From the NCBI RefSeq assembly GCF_002257705.1, contig NZ_LSLK01000100.1, forward strand, positions 5,797 through 69,796: a DNA stretch of 64,000 nucleotides, written 5' to 3'. Below, piece by piece: positions 1 to 7,765 of this stretch. Source of the DNA: Sporomusa silvacetica DSM 10669 (GTDB lineage Bacteria; Bacillota; Negativicutes; Sporomusales; Sporomusaceae). The notes below the pieces were generated by a model. The model was given only the letters and a program-made list of their open reading frames with translations, searched no databases and was not told the DNA's origin. The translations under genes and the position numbers were made by a program. The stretch's first letter is position 1; each line of letters opens with the position of its first letter.

Positions 1-50
1 ATATTTTACACAAAGCTACAGGCTTCTCCTTCCAAGGCTGCTTAAAATAA

Positions 51-160
51 GATAAGACTAAGGCTTCTGCCAAGTCCTTTAGGACGCCGGCAGAAGCCGC
101 CTGTGCCCTTTAGGGGTATAGTCGTTCAATCCATGGAGAGTTAACCTTTCCATCTGGACA
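51..160. repeat. Structured repeat element, copy A
   Basis: This ~110-bp element is related to two tandem copies at 44631-44812. Its left arm (57-72) and right arm (about 79-105) form a long hairpin around the core GTCCTTTAGGAC. The shared phrase GTCGTTCAATCCA follows, then an imperfect inverted repeat closing near CATCTGGA. Copy A carries an extra ~20-bp insertion between GGCAGAAGCC and TAGTC that is absent from the other copies. It abuts the terminator at 161-190. The function is unknown; it could be a small mobile palindromic element or an RNA structure. No protein is encoded. Confidence 0.6.
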
Positions 161-190
161 AAAAAAATTCTAGATTATCTAGAATTTTTC
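161..190 (-). terminator. Terminator of the tatA-selenoprotein pair
   Basis: A 12-bp perfect stem (163-174 with 178-189, loop TTA) is followed on the minus strand by an uninterrupted T run. It lies 10 bp past the stop of the selenoprotein gene and is a convincing intrinsic terminator. Confidence 0.75.
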
Positions 191-199
191 GATTCCCTA

Positions 200-496
200 T
201 TAGCCCACAACAGCAACCAACCTTTTATAGAATAGCAGCTTTGCTAATTTTACAATAACAGTTTGAAAGTTAGCTGGCACGTTGTCAGCATAAAAGATAG
301 TTATATCATCTACCGTCAACTTATAGTAAATTTGAATTTTTTCCGGATCTATTCCCAGTCGCACGGACGGGAGTTTGGCCTCTTGGCCACCTCCTCAGCA
401 ACTGCCAGGACGCCTGGCAACAGTAAGAGTAATAGCCTTATCCTTATTTTTTTTCATTATATAATCGCGGGCTGCTGGCTCAATAATTATATTCAC
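200..496 (-). CDS. CC/Se-motif selenoprotein, HesB/IscA-like small protein (Sec34)
   Basis: The frame from GTG 496 to TAA 200 is open for 98 residues apart from one TGA (395-397) that follows a TGC codon, giving Ser-Cys-Sec-Gly-Gly-Gly around residues 32-37. I read the TGA as selenocysteine because the context is conserved-looking, the reading continues for 64 residues without another stop, and the organism uses Sec in its formate dehydrogenase. The N-terminus (MNIIIEPAARDYI) resembles HesB/IscA-type folds, and the layout matches what I recall as the CC/Se motif (seleno)protein family. The GTG start overlaps the tatA stop as GTGA, and tatA's last codons supply an AAGGTGG ribosome site, so translation is coupled. 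An internal ATG at 457 has no ribosome site. The function is unknown; a redox or metal/sulfur role is inferred from the Cys-Sec pair. Confidence 0.75.
370..394 (-). promoter_or_regulatory. Candidate bacterial SECIS hairpin for Sec34
   Basis: Immediately 3' of the TGA the minus strand can fold as GGAG-gt-GGCC-aaga-GGCC-aaa-CTCC. Position directly after the UGA is as expected for a bacterial SECIS. Loop details were not verified. Confidence 0.45.
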
Positions 497-699
497 TTTG
501 TTTGTTCCACCTTCTTTTCTACCGGCTCAGCCTTGATAGTGATCGTTTCGTCCTTCGCCCCCTCACCGGAAAGGGCCCGCCGAAGCTCCGTCATCCCTTT
601 ACCAAGAGCCTTACCTGCTTCTGGTAACTTACCTGGTCCAAATACAAGCAGAGCAATAACTAGTATTACGCTTAGTTCAGGCATACTTAGATTAAACAT
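493..699 (-). CDS. tatA: Twin-arginine translocase subunit TatA/E
   Basis: This 68-residue protein has the TatA layout: a very short periplasmic N-terminus, one membrane helix (about residues 8-20, SVILVIALLVFGPGKLPE), the FGPGKLP hinge and an amphipathic helix (AGKALGKGMTELRRAL), then a charged tail. TatA polymerises to form the Tat pore for folded, cofactor-loaded proteins. The Tat-type signal on the formate dehydrogenase alpha subunit at 61492 is a likely client. No tatC lies alongside, so it must be elsewhere. The stop codon overlaps the GTG start of the selenoprotein gene. A paralogous TatB/TatE role is possible, but length favours TatA. Confidence 0.9.
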   Translation of the reverse strand: MFNLSMPELSVILVIALLVFGPGKLPEAGKALGKGMTELRRALSGEGAKDETITIKAEPVEKKVEQTK

Positions 700-1086
700 A
701 GTTCCACATCCCTTTTATTATTTCTTACCAGTCAGGTCCTATTATGAACTGTGTATTCAAACAATGGGATAATCAACCGTAAGCTCTGCAGCTACCTTTC
801 CATTAAGCCGGTCTTCCACATTTTGAATTATACAAAACGCTTCATTGCAGGGTGCATTTTTTTAAAATAAATTCATAGAGTACTTCCTCTCTCACTATCC
901 TAAGCATGCGCGGCAATAACAAAATTTATAAGATTTGAAATGCAAATTAATTAACGCCTACACCTCTCTGCAAATATTAACTATTACTATTATATTATTC
1001 CTATCAAAACATGAAATTCCTGCTATGATGTGCGAGATTCGGCAAAAAATTTCACCCGTGACTTGTTCACACATAAACAATCCTTT
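700..1086. other. Intergenic region upstream of tatA
   Basis: I see no convincing gene in these 387 bases. It is AT-rich and should hold the tatA promoter on the minus strand. A hairpin (AGGACAATCC with GGATTGT, about 1078-1101) overlaps the stop codon of the next gene and may act as its terminator. Confidence 0.4.
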
Positions 1087-1848
1087 TTAGGATTGTCCTA
1101 CCGGACAAAGCTTTAAGCAGTTAAAACACATATACTGATTTCCTAAATAAGCTGCTTGTCTCAACCGGGCATATTGCTCACTCATAAGCAGCTTTTTTTG
1201 TTCTTCCGGCGAACTACCTAACCGCTGCAGCTGAAAACCAATATCAGCGCCCAAACCATAGGGCTGTGAATGACCTAAGCATTTCATTACATCGGTTTTC
1301 CCTTCGTCATCCAACGCTCTTGCCGGGCAATTTTCCACACAAAGATTACAATGAATACAAAAATCTTGTTCACATTTTGGCGATGGTTGCAAGGGAAGAT
1401 TCGTAATAATACTCGTATAGTGAACCCGTGTCCCAAACCGGGGATGAATAACAAGATTATGGCGACCAAACGTTCCTAAGCCAGCGGCAACGGCTGCATG
1501 ACGCTGGGAAAAATCTGCTATCGCCGGCCTGTCACTATGAATTTCGAAGGGGTAGGATATGGGTATCGTAGCAACCTGCGCACCGTATTTACGCTCCAAA
1601 AAACGGGCAATCTGGTAACTCGAGAACCTTGAAAATGAACCCAAATCTAAATAGCCATTCAAGGCAGCACTCATACTTGGGCTTTCGCAGCTTGACAAAA
1701 CTTTAAATGCCAACACAATAAGGGATTTTGCAGCAGGCAGAAATTTTGTGATTTCGTAGGACTTGGGGCTGTGATAATCCTCGACACAGGCGAAACCAAC
1801 GTCATCTACTCCTAACTCCAGAATATAATTTTTGATTTGTTTCTCCAT
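1087..1848 (-). CDS. Epoxyqueuosine reductase (QueG)-like 4Fe-4S protein
   Basis: This 253-residue protein has the layout of QueG-related reductases: an N-terminal domain (residues 1-150, with AAGLGTFGRHNLVIHPRFG) and a ferredoxin-type cluster site CIHCNLCVENCP (about residues 165-176). A second Cys group, CFNCLKLCP, lies at the C-terminus. It is shorter than true QueG (about 350-400 residues) and lacks the C-terminal HEAT-like part. I therefore call it a QueG-like iron-sulfur protein and not a tRNA-modifying enzyme. It lies 53 bp downstream of a MarR-type regulator on the same strand, so the two probably form an operon and the regulator may control it. The substrate is unknown. Confidence 0.7.
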   Translation of the reverse strand: MEKQIKNYILELGVDDVGFACVEDYHSPKSYEITKFLPAAKSLIVLAFKVLSSCESPSMSAALNGYLDLGSFSRFSSYQIARFLERKYGAQVATIPISYPFEIHSDRPAIADFSQRHAAVAAGLGTFGRHNLVIHPRFGTRVHYTSIITNLPLQPSPKCEQDFCIHCNLCVENCPARALDDEGKTDVMKCLGHSQPYGLGADIGFQLQRLGSSPEEQKKLLMSEQYARLRQAAYLGNQYMCFNCLKLCPVGQS

Positions 1849-1901
1849 TACATTTCACTCCTTATTAATTTTATGTGTACATACACCAATATCGCGAAAA
1901 T

Positions 1902-2345
1902 TTATGGTACTAGCGCTTCTAGTTTTGAAATCAAATAGTTAAACTGTTCTACCTCTGTATCTCCCAAATATTCCTGCAGTGATGCCTGCGCTTCGTCCCA
2001 TAATGTCGTCGCGGTACTTAATGCAGATTTTCCAGCCTCGGTAAGCATTACTTGCCTCGAACGAGGGTCCTCGCCAATATTGATTTTTATGAAACCCATT
2101 TCACTGAGCGGCTTCATATTGCGGTTCAGAGTAGTTCTGTCAATGCGCATAAATTTAGCCAGTTCACTGATTGTAACCGGCTCTACCTGCTCAAGATGCC
2201 TCAATAGCGAATACTGTGTAATTTTAATTCCGCTTGGTGCCAAAACCTTTTCATATAATTCGGTCACCGCCCGTGAAGCCCGCCGTATATTAAGACATAG
2301 GCACGGGCTGGGAATCTTAGGATAGCATCCAGCAATATGTTTCAT
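1902..2345 (-). CDS. MarR-family transcriptional regulator
   Basis: This is a 147-residue winged-helix protein. The recognition region reads TISELAKFMRIDRTTLNRNMKPLSEMGFI, followed by the wing with the family signature EDPRSRQVMLTEAG. The start at ATG 2345 is chosen over upstream alternatives because AAAGGTG sits 9 bases before it; the longer frame to 2498 has no ribosome site. The Cys-rich N-terminus (HIAGCYPKIPSPCLCLNIRR) is unusual and could respond to oxidants or metals; that is speculation. It probably controls itself and the iron-sulfur protein behind it. Confidence 0.85.
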   Translation of the reverse strand: MKHIAGCYPKIPSPCLCLNIRRASRAVTELYEKVLAPSGIKITQYSLLRHLEQVEPVTISELAKFMRIDRTTLNRNMKPLSEMGFIKINIGEDPRSRQVMLTEAGKSALSTATTLWDEAQASLQEYLGDTEVEQFNYLISKLEALVP

Positions 2346-2622
2346 TGCACTAACACCTTTCAAATGTCGCGAGTTAAGTGTATACACACATATATTATTA
2401 CTTATTATAGTATAACCTAATACCTGTTGTGTCAATACTTCCATCCAGCGCTTTGGGGACCAGTCGATAATATATTGTACAATAAATTTATGATGCACAG
2501 CAAAAAATTCCGGAGGTACTTTGGCATCAATTGTAAAATATTACTATATCTCCTATTCACGCGAATTTTTTACTATTTCAATTACCCAATTATTCAAATA
2601 TACACAAAATGGAGGATACTTT

Positions 2623-4599
2623 ATGAACATCAGAAAAAAGCTAACCTTATTACTATTGCTAGCCAGTGCATTACCACTACTTATTTTTATCGGTATTAAC
2701 TTGAACAATTCTATACAACTTGCGCAAGTAACAGCTATGTCGGAGAATTCAAAACGAGCGGAAATTGTTCAAGAGAAAGTAAATAGCTTTATTGATAAAA
2801 ATATGTATGGTGTGAAAGTACTGGCGACAAATCCTACTATTAGTTCCTACGCTGCTCATGACCCTAAAGAGATTAAGTCTATTATTGTTGATGCCGCAAA
2901 GATATACACAGATTTTAATCCTATGGTCGTTACTAATTCTACCGGAACGCAAGTCGCAAGGATTGATAATGCACCACTGACAAATGTCGCCGACCGTAAT
3001 TTTTTCAAATTGGCCATGCAGGGACAAGCAGAAGTAATCTCAGAAATTCTTGTCAGTAAAGACAATGGGCACCTTATCGCTGTACTGGCTGCGCCAATAA
3101 AAGATGCCGTGAGTGGTAATGTAACAGGTGTTATCCAAGGAACAGTTGAACTTTCCGTGCTAAATGAATTTGTAAAGAGTCTATCTAGTGATACTGTTAC
3201 TGTCTATATCCTGGATCGGGATGGAAAACTCCTGGCTCATCCCACGAAAAATCTTCAGAAACCGGAAGAACGTATTGACTTAACCAATTACAGCTTTGTA
3301 AAGAATGGTTTGTCAGGACAGAGTGGCGCTGAAGAAGTTATCATGGATGAGAAAAAGATGCTGGTAAGCTATATTAAAGATGAAAAATCAGGTTGGCTGA
3401 TCTGTACAGAAGTTCCTGACAGTGTTGTGAGTGCTCACAGCCTAACAGCGGCTACGAAACAATCTCTTGTTGGTTTGATTTTGATCATACTAACAGGTGC
3501 AGCAGCTTATGTACTTTCTACTATCGCCACAAAGCCAATTCTCTCCCTAGTATCTGCTGCCAATCGTATTGCCGAAGGTGATTTAACAGTTAAAAAGCTG
3601 ACAGTAACATCAACAGATGAACTAGGTTTATTGGCGGAAGCTTTCAATACTATGGTTATTAACCTAACTCAGCTCATCCGTAAGATACAGGGAAATGCTG
3701 AACTGGTTGCAGCTTCCTCGGAACAACTCAATGCAAGTTCTGAACAATCCGCGCAAGCTGCTAATCAAGTAGCTGCATCCATAACTGAAGTAGCGCAAGG
3801 CGCAGATAAACAGCGGGTTGTAGTTGATTCAGCTTCTACCATAGTGACACAAATGTCTGCGAATATTAGTCTTGTAGCTGCTAATGCTAATGCAGTTTCA
3901 GAGCAGTCAGCACTAACCGCGGAAACTGCCCAAGAGGGTGGCAAGGCAATACAAAATGCTGTCAAACATATGTCTGAGCTTGAAACAACTGTAAACTCGT
4001 CCGCAAAGGTAGTAATTGAACTGGGAGAACGTTCTAAGGAAATTGGGCAGATTGTAAATACGATTTCCGGTATAGCCGGTCAAACCAATCTACTCGCTCT
4101 GAACGCCGCTATTGAAGCTGCACGGGCTGGCGAACAAGGCCGTGGTTTCGCTGTTGTTGCTGAAGAAGTCCGGAAGTTGGCTGAACAGTCCCAAGTTGCT
4201 GCAAAACAGATTGAAGATCTGATTAGAGCCATTCAAAACGAGACCGATAAAGCAGTGCAGGCTATGGATGACGGCACTAGTAAGGCTAAAATTGGTACAA
4301 GCGTAGTAAATGAAGCAGGTATTGCGTTCCAAAAGATAGTTGGCATGATTGCCGAACTTTCACATCAAGTCAGTGAAATATCAGTTGCTATTCAAAATAC
4401 TGAGAACGGTAGCCAGCAAATTGTGTCGGCAGTCAGAAATATCGCAGCTTTGACAAACGCAGTAACCGGTGAAACACAAACAGTATCTGCAGCTACTGAG
4501 GAACAATCAGCAGCCATGCAGGAAATTGCTTCTTCAAGCCAAAGCCTTAGCAAAATGGCTTCAGAACTGCAAGAAGCCATTGATAAATTTCATACCTAA
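2623..4599 (+). CDS. Methyl-accepting chemotaxis protein with dCache sensor
   Basis: This 658-residue chemoreceptor has a first membrane helix at residues 9-28, a periplasmic double-Cache-type region (about 35-275) and a second helix (about 283-305). A HAMP linker follows, then a long cytoplasmic coiled coil with the canonical signalling tip (near residues 484-525, QTNLLALNAAIEAARAGEQG). It should bind a small extracellular ligand and regulate CheA. The start is ATG 2623, with GGAGG at 2611-2615; the frame extends upstream to 2521 without a ribosome site. It stands alone and is followed by a strong terminator. The ligand cannot be told from sequence. Confidence 0.93.
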   Translation: MNIRKKLTLLLLLASALPLLIFIGINLNNSIQLAQVTAMSENSKRAEIVQEKVNSFIDKNMYGVKVLATNPTISSYAAHDPKEIKSIIVDAAKIYTDFNPMVVTNSTGTQVARIDNAPLTNVADRNFFKLAMQGQAEVISEILVSKDNGHLIAVLAAPIKDAVSGNVTGVIQGTVELSVLNEFVKSLSSDTVTVYILDRDGKLLAHPTKNLQKPEERIDLTNYSFVKNGLSGQSGAEEVIMDEKKMLVSYIKDEKSGWLICTEVPDSVVSAHSLTAATKQSLVGLILIILTGAAAYVLSTIATKPILSLVSAANRIAEGDLTVKKLTVTSTDELGLLAEAFNTMVINLTQLIRKIQGNAELVAASSEQLNASSEQSAQAANQVAASITEVAQGADKQRVVVDSASTIVTQMSANISLVAANANAVSEQSALTAETAQEGGKAIQNAVKHMSELETTVNSSAKVVIELGERSKEIGQIVNTISGIAGQTNLLALNAAIEAARAGEQGRGFAVVAEEVRKLAEQSQVAAKQIEDLIRAIQNETDKAVQAMDDGTSKAKIGTSVVNEAGIAFQKIVGMIAELSHQVSEISVAIQNTENGSQQIVSAVRNIAALTNAVTGETQTVSAATEEQSAAMQEIASSSQSLSKMASELQEAIDKFHT

Positions 4600-4621
4600 G
4601 CAAAACAAACAAATAACCAAA

Positions 4622-4663
4622 AACAAGCCACAACTCACAAATTTGGAGTTGTGGCTTGTTTTT
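4622..4663 (+). terminator. Strong intrinsic terminator after the chemoreceptor
   Basis: A 15-bp perfect stem (4622-4636 with 4646-4660) has a loop of 9 and a T tail on the plus strand. The A-rich flank means it may also stop minus-strand transcription after the gene ending at 4670. Confidence 0.85.
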
Positions 4664-4669
4664 GACAAC

Positions 4670-5368
4670 CTACCTGCTGGCTAATTCTTTGATACTTGCC
4701 ACCAAAGCTCCAAGCAGACGGTGAAACCCTTGCGGGTTTTGTGCGGGCACCCGATATTGCTTGTTAATTTCTACCTGCACAGCGGGAATTCTCAGTTCAC
4801 GGGCTACATAATTAGTTATCGTATTAAGACCAGTTGCGGCAAAATGTTCCTTGGATATTTTGCCTAACCCGAACTCCCGAAAATTATGCTCTAAAATTTC
4901 TACCAGCTTAGGCTTAGCTAAGAGAGTTTTCCCATAATTTGTGCCAAAGTCTACATCGAATTCCTGCTCACGTGCTGCACCGTGGATGTCTAGTACGAAC
5001 TTCACCTTTTCCCGGTTACAAATATCGGCAATTCTTTCTTTGTAGATGCAGGGGGTATCCATGTTAGGATCGCCGCCATAAAGCTTAGTTGTTGCAATCG
5101 CATGACAACCTGTCAATTTGCTTAAGAGGTATACAATAGAGCCTGTGAACTGATCTGACATCTTGATTTTTTTTTGCCGATAATGCCTAACAGCATGCGG
5201 TGCCGACACCAAAACAGGTAGTTTCCCCAGGGAAATCCAGAACGGTTCTTCCTGCTTGGGGTTAACGCTTTTATCGGTCTTATAGAAATGCACTCTTTCT
5301 ATACTCACTGCTTCTTCATTACTACGTGCCCGGTTAAACTCTTGCAGAATATCTTCTTGTTGTCCCAA
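4670..5368 (-). CDS. N-formylglutamate amidohydrolase-like zinc hydrolase
   Basis: This 232-residue protein carries motifs of the N-formylglutamate amidohydrolase family. They are SAPHAVRH (about residues 54-61, a likely metal ligand), DIHGA (about 127) and a late VQVEINKQYR. Family members are zinc-dependent and cleave N-formyl or related amides; some act on peptidoglycan-derived or histidine-degradation substrates. No hut genes are nearby, so a role in histidine breakdown is not supported. The start is TTG 5368 with GGGGGT 8-9 bases upstream. It lies 58 bp behind a large sensor kinase on the same strand. The true substrate is unknown. Confidence 0.7.
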   Translation of the reverse strand: MGQQEDILQEFNRARSNEEAVSIERVHFYKTDKSVNPKQEEPFWISLGKLPVLVSAPHAVRHYRQKKIKMSDQFTGSIVYLLSKLTGCHAIATTKLYGGDPNMDTPCIYKERIADICNREKVKFVLDIHGAAREQEFDVDFGTNYGKTLLAKPKLVEILEHNFREFGLGKISKEHFAATGLNTITNYVARELRIPAVQVEINKQYRVPAQNPQGFHRLLGALVASIKELASR

Positions 5369-5426
5369 ATAAATTAACCCCCGGTTTCATTGTTGATCGA
5401 TAAGTGAATAAATTTGTGTAGCTGCT

Positions 5427-7661
5427 TTATCGCTTAAATTTAACAAAAACTGTTGTTCCCTGCGTTGAACTCCGGATACCTAATTCCGCATTATGTCGCT
5501 CTGCAATGCGATAGCAAACCGGTAACCCCAAGCCAGTACCATTTTCCTTGGTCGTTACGAAGGGTTTACCCAATTGATTCAAAATTTCATCAGGTATGCC
5601 TGGTCCATTGTCTTGCACTTCAAGGAAGATTGCATCACTACTGCAATAGGTTTTAATCCTAACATGACCATTGGGTGCCATCGCCTCCATCGCATTTCGC
5701 AGTAGGTTTAAGAGTAGCTGCCGCACTTCACTCGGATCAAACTCGTTATCCGGAGTATCGCCTTTTTCGACAATAACATTATGTCCCAACCGAAGTGCAT
5801 CAGCCTGAATCAAGGGGAACATGGTATCGATTATAGCATTTAGGCTCCCGCGTTGCCTAACAATCGCCTTATTCTTAGCCAGCGACAGAAATTCACTAAT
5901 GATAGTGTTGGCTCGATCCAATTCTTCGATCATGGTACTCAACTGGTCCTTATAATTAGCAAATTCTGTCCGTTTTTGGAATAACTGCAAGTATCCCCGA
6001 ACTGTGGTCATGGGGTTGCGAATCTCATGACCAATACTGGCTGCCATTTCGCCGACAAGGTTGAGACGGTCCAATCGCTGCATTTCGGCCTCTAGTTTCT
6101 TTTCCTTAGTTATATCTTGAGCTACACCGATCCGACATATTTCCCCCTGCAGATGGATGAGTGCATTTGATAGTAGTATTGTAACAATGCTGCCGGCTTT
6201 TGTTCGCAACCGTAATTCGCAATTAGGGACTTCCTCTTTTGTGGCTAAGTCTTCTTTTAGAGTTTCTAGTTTCTTGTCATCTTCTACCCACAAATTCAAT
6301 TCCTGAGCCGTGTGCCCCCTCACTTCATCCCGCGTGTACCCAATAACATCCAGAAACCGCTGATTCACCTCGACAAATTTATCATCAGTCATTCTAACGA
6401 TAACTACCATCGCACTCTTACTGTGGAAGGTTTTGTGAAACAGTTCTTCTGACTGACGCAAGGCTTCATCAGCTTGCTTGCGGTTTGTAATGTCCGTGAA
6501 AATCAAAGCAAACTGGTTTCCTTTGTGCAGCGAGTAAGCATAAATACTATACCACCGGTGTAGGTTTCTGTTATACTGCTCAAAATGCATCGGCTGACCA
6601 GTACGTATCACCTCGGCATATCGCGCTATCGCCACTGCACCGAATGCCGGAAATAATCCTCTATATCCTTGTCCCAGAATTTTATCCCGCGATAACCGTA
6701 TCAGTTTTTCATAGCCAGGATTGATATCAAGCACCACTGCATCGACCGGTTGTCCGCAATTGTCATAAATCAGCTCGTAGAGCCCAAAGCCTTCGCCCAT
6801 CGACTCAAATAAAGACCTGTACCGTTCTTCACTTGTCCGCAGCGCATATTCCATTTGCTTTTGTTCTGAGATATTTTTCGTACTTACCAAGAAAAATTCG
6901 ACCTGTCCCAATTCATCTATCTCTGGCACAATATGGACCTGATAATATCTGCTTTCGCCATGCACAGAAAAAAGGTGCATATCATATTCTACGCCCCGGC
7001 CTGTCCGCAATACTTCTTCGAATTTAGATTGGTCAGGGGAAAAAACAGTCGCAGCAGTAATTCCTAACTCCCTTACCGCTGTTGGGTTGGCATAGATACA
7101 ACGAAACTGCCTGTCAAAGCGGCTAAACGCAAGTGGCATACTCTCAAGCAACATCCGGATTTGCAACTCTCGCCGGAGTAGTTTTGCCTTGATCGCCTTC
7201 TCTTCTGTGACGTCACGCCAAGTAACTGCAATCTCATCATTCAGTTTGATGGCATTCATATCAAAAATTCGGGTAGGAGAAGAATGGTTTTCATTAGCGT
7301 TAACTGGTACACATAGGTTTATTTGTTCTCCGGTCTCAATCACGTGGCAAAACGCTTCGAATTGCTCTGCTGATTTAGGCAGGGGAAATAACTCCAGCAT
7401 CGTCTGGTCGCGAAATTCGTCTTGAGTAATACCAGTGTCCCGGCAAGCCGCCGCATTAACATATTGGTGGACAAAATCTGTAATTTGCCCTGCAGCATCG
7501 CGCTTAGCCTGTAGCAAAGCAAAACCAGCTGTCATCGTATCGCAATATCTTTGGAAACGTTCCTCACTTGTTTGAGCACTTTGTGCTTCTAGCTGGTTGA
7601 CGGGCATAACTAGAGACGTTTGCTTCGCTATTTTTACCTGATTCAGCTCGCTGAGTTTCAT
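5427..7661 (-). CDS. Multi-PAS orphan sensor histidine kinase
   Basis: This 744-residue protein has no obvious membrane helix. About four PAS-like domains occupy residues 30-510 (PAS/PAC boundaries at EEKAIKAKLLRRE, EQKQMEYALRTSEERYRSLF and RKQADEALRQSEELF). A HisKA domain has the phospho-acceptor His near residue 541 (SIGHEIRNPMTTVRGYLQLF), and an HATPase domain carries NLLRNAMEAM, DNGPGIP and GTGLGL. The phosphorylation-box wording is typical of Bacillus/Clostridia kinases that feed Spo0A, and no response regulator is adjacent. A sporulation or life-style role is therefore plausible but inferred. The start at ATG 7661 is chosen over 7697 because GGAGGTG lies 9 bases upstream. Confidence 0.88.
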   Translation of the reverse strand: MKLSELNQVKIAKQTSLVMPVNQLEAQSAQTSEERFQRYCDTMTAGFALLQAKRDAAGQITDFVHQYVNAAACRDTGITQDEFRDQTMLELFPLPKSAEQFEAFCHVIETGEQINLCVPVNANENHSSPTRIFDMNAIKLNDEIAVTWRDVTEEKAIKAKLLRRELQIRMLLESMPLAFSRFDRQFRCIYANPTAVRELGITAATVFSPDQSKFEEVLRTGRGVEYDMHLFSVHGESRYYQVHIVPEIDELGQVEFFLVSTKNISEQKQMEYALRTSEERYRSLFESMGEGFGLYELIYDNCGQPVDAVVLDINPGYEKLIRLSRDKILGQGYRGLFPAFGAVAIARYAEVIRTGQPMHFEQYNRNLHRWYSIYAYSLHKGNQFALIFTDITNRKQADEALRQSEELFHKTFHSKSAMVVIVRMTDDKFVEVNQRFLDVIGYTRDEVRGHTAQELNLWVEDDKKLETLKEDLATKEEVPNCELRLRTKAGSIVTILLSNALIHLQGEICRIGVAQDITKEKKLEAEMQRLDRLNLVGEMAASIGHEIRNPMTTVRGYLQLFQKRTEFANYKDQLSTMIEELDRANTIISEFLSLAKNKAIVRQRGSLNAIIDTMFPLIQADALRLGHNVIVEKGDTPDNEFDPSEVRQLLLNLLRNAMEAMAPNGHVRIKTYCSSDAIFLEVQDNGPGIPDEILNQLGKPFVTTKENGTGLGLPVCYRIAERHNAELGIRSSTQGTTVFVKFKR

Positions 7662-7765
7662 ACGGCACACCTCCGCTATTCCGCAAGCATTTTCCATAAT
7701 AGCCTATATTTGGTACATATTATTATTTTTTCGACATCAGCCTTTGTTTTCCTGCTTTCCTCTCC

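Noticed and set aside
263..772. Plus-strand 169-residue open frame
   Set aside because: It runs antisense through tatA and the selenoprotein gene, with no ribosome site and a non-protein-like composition.
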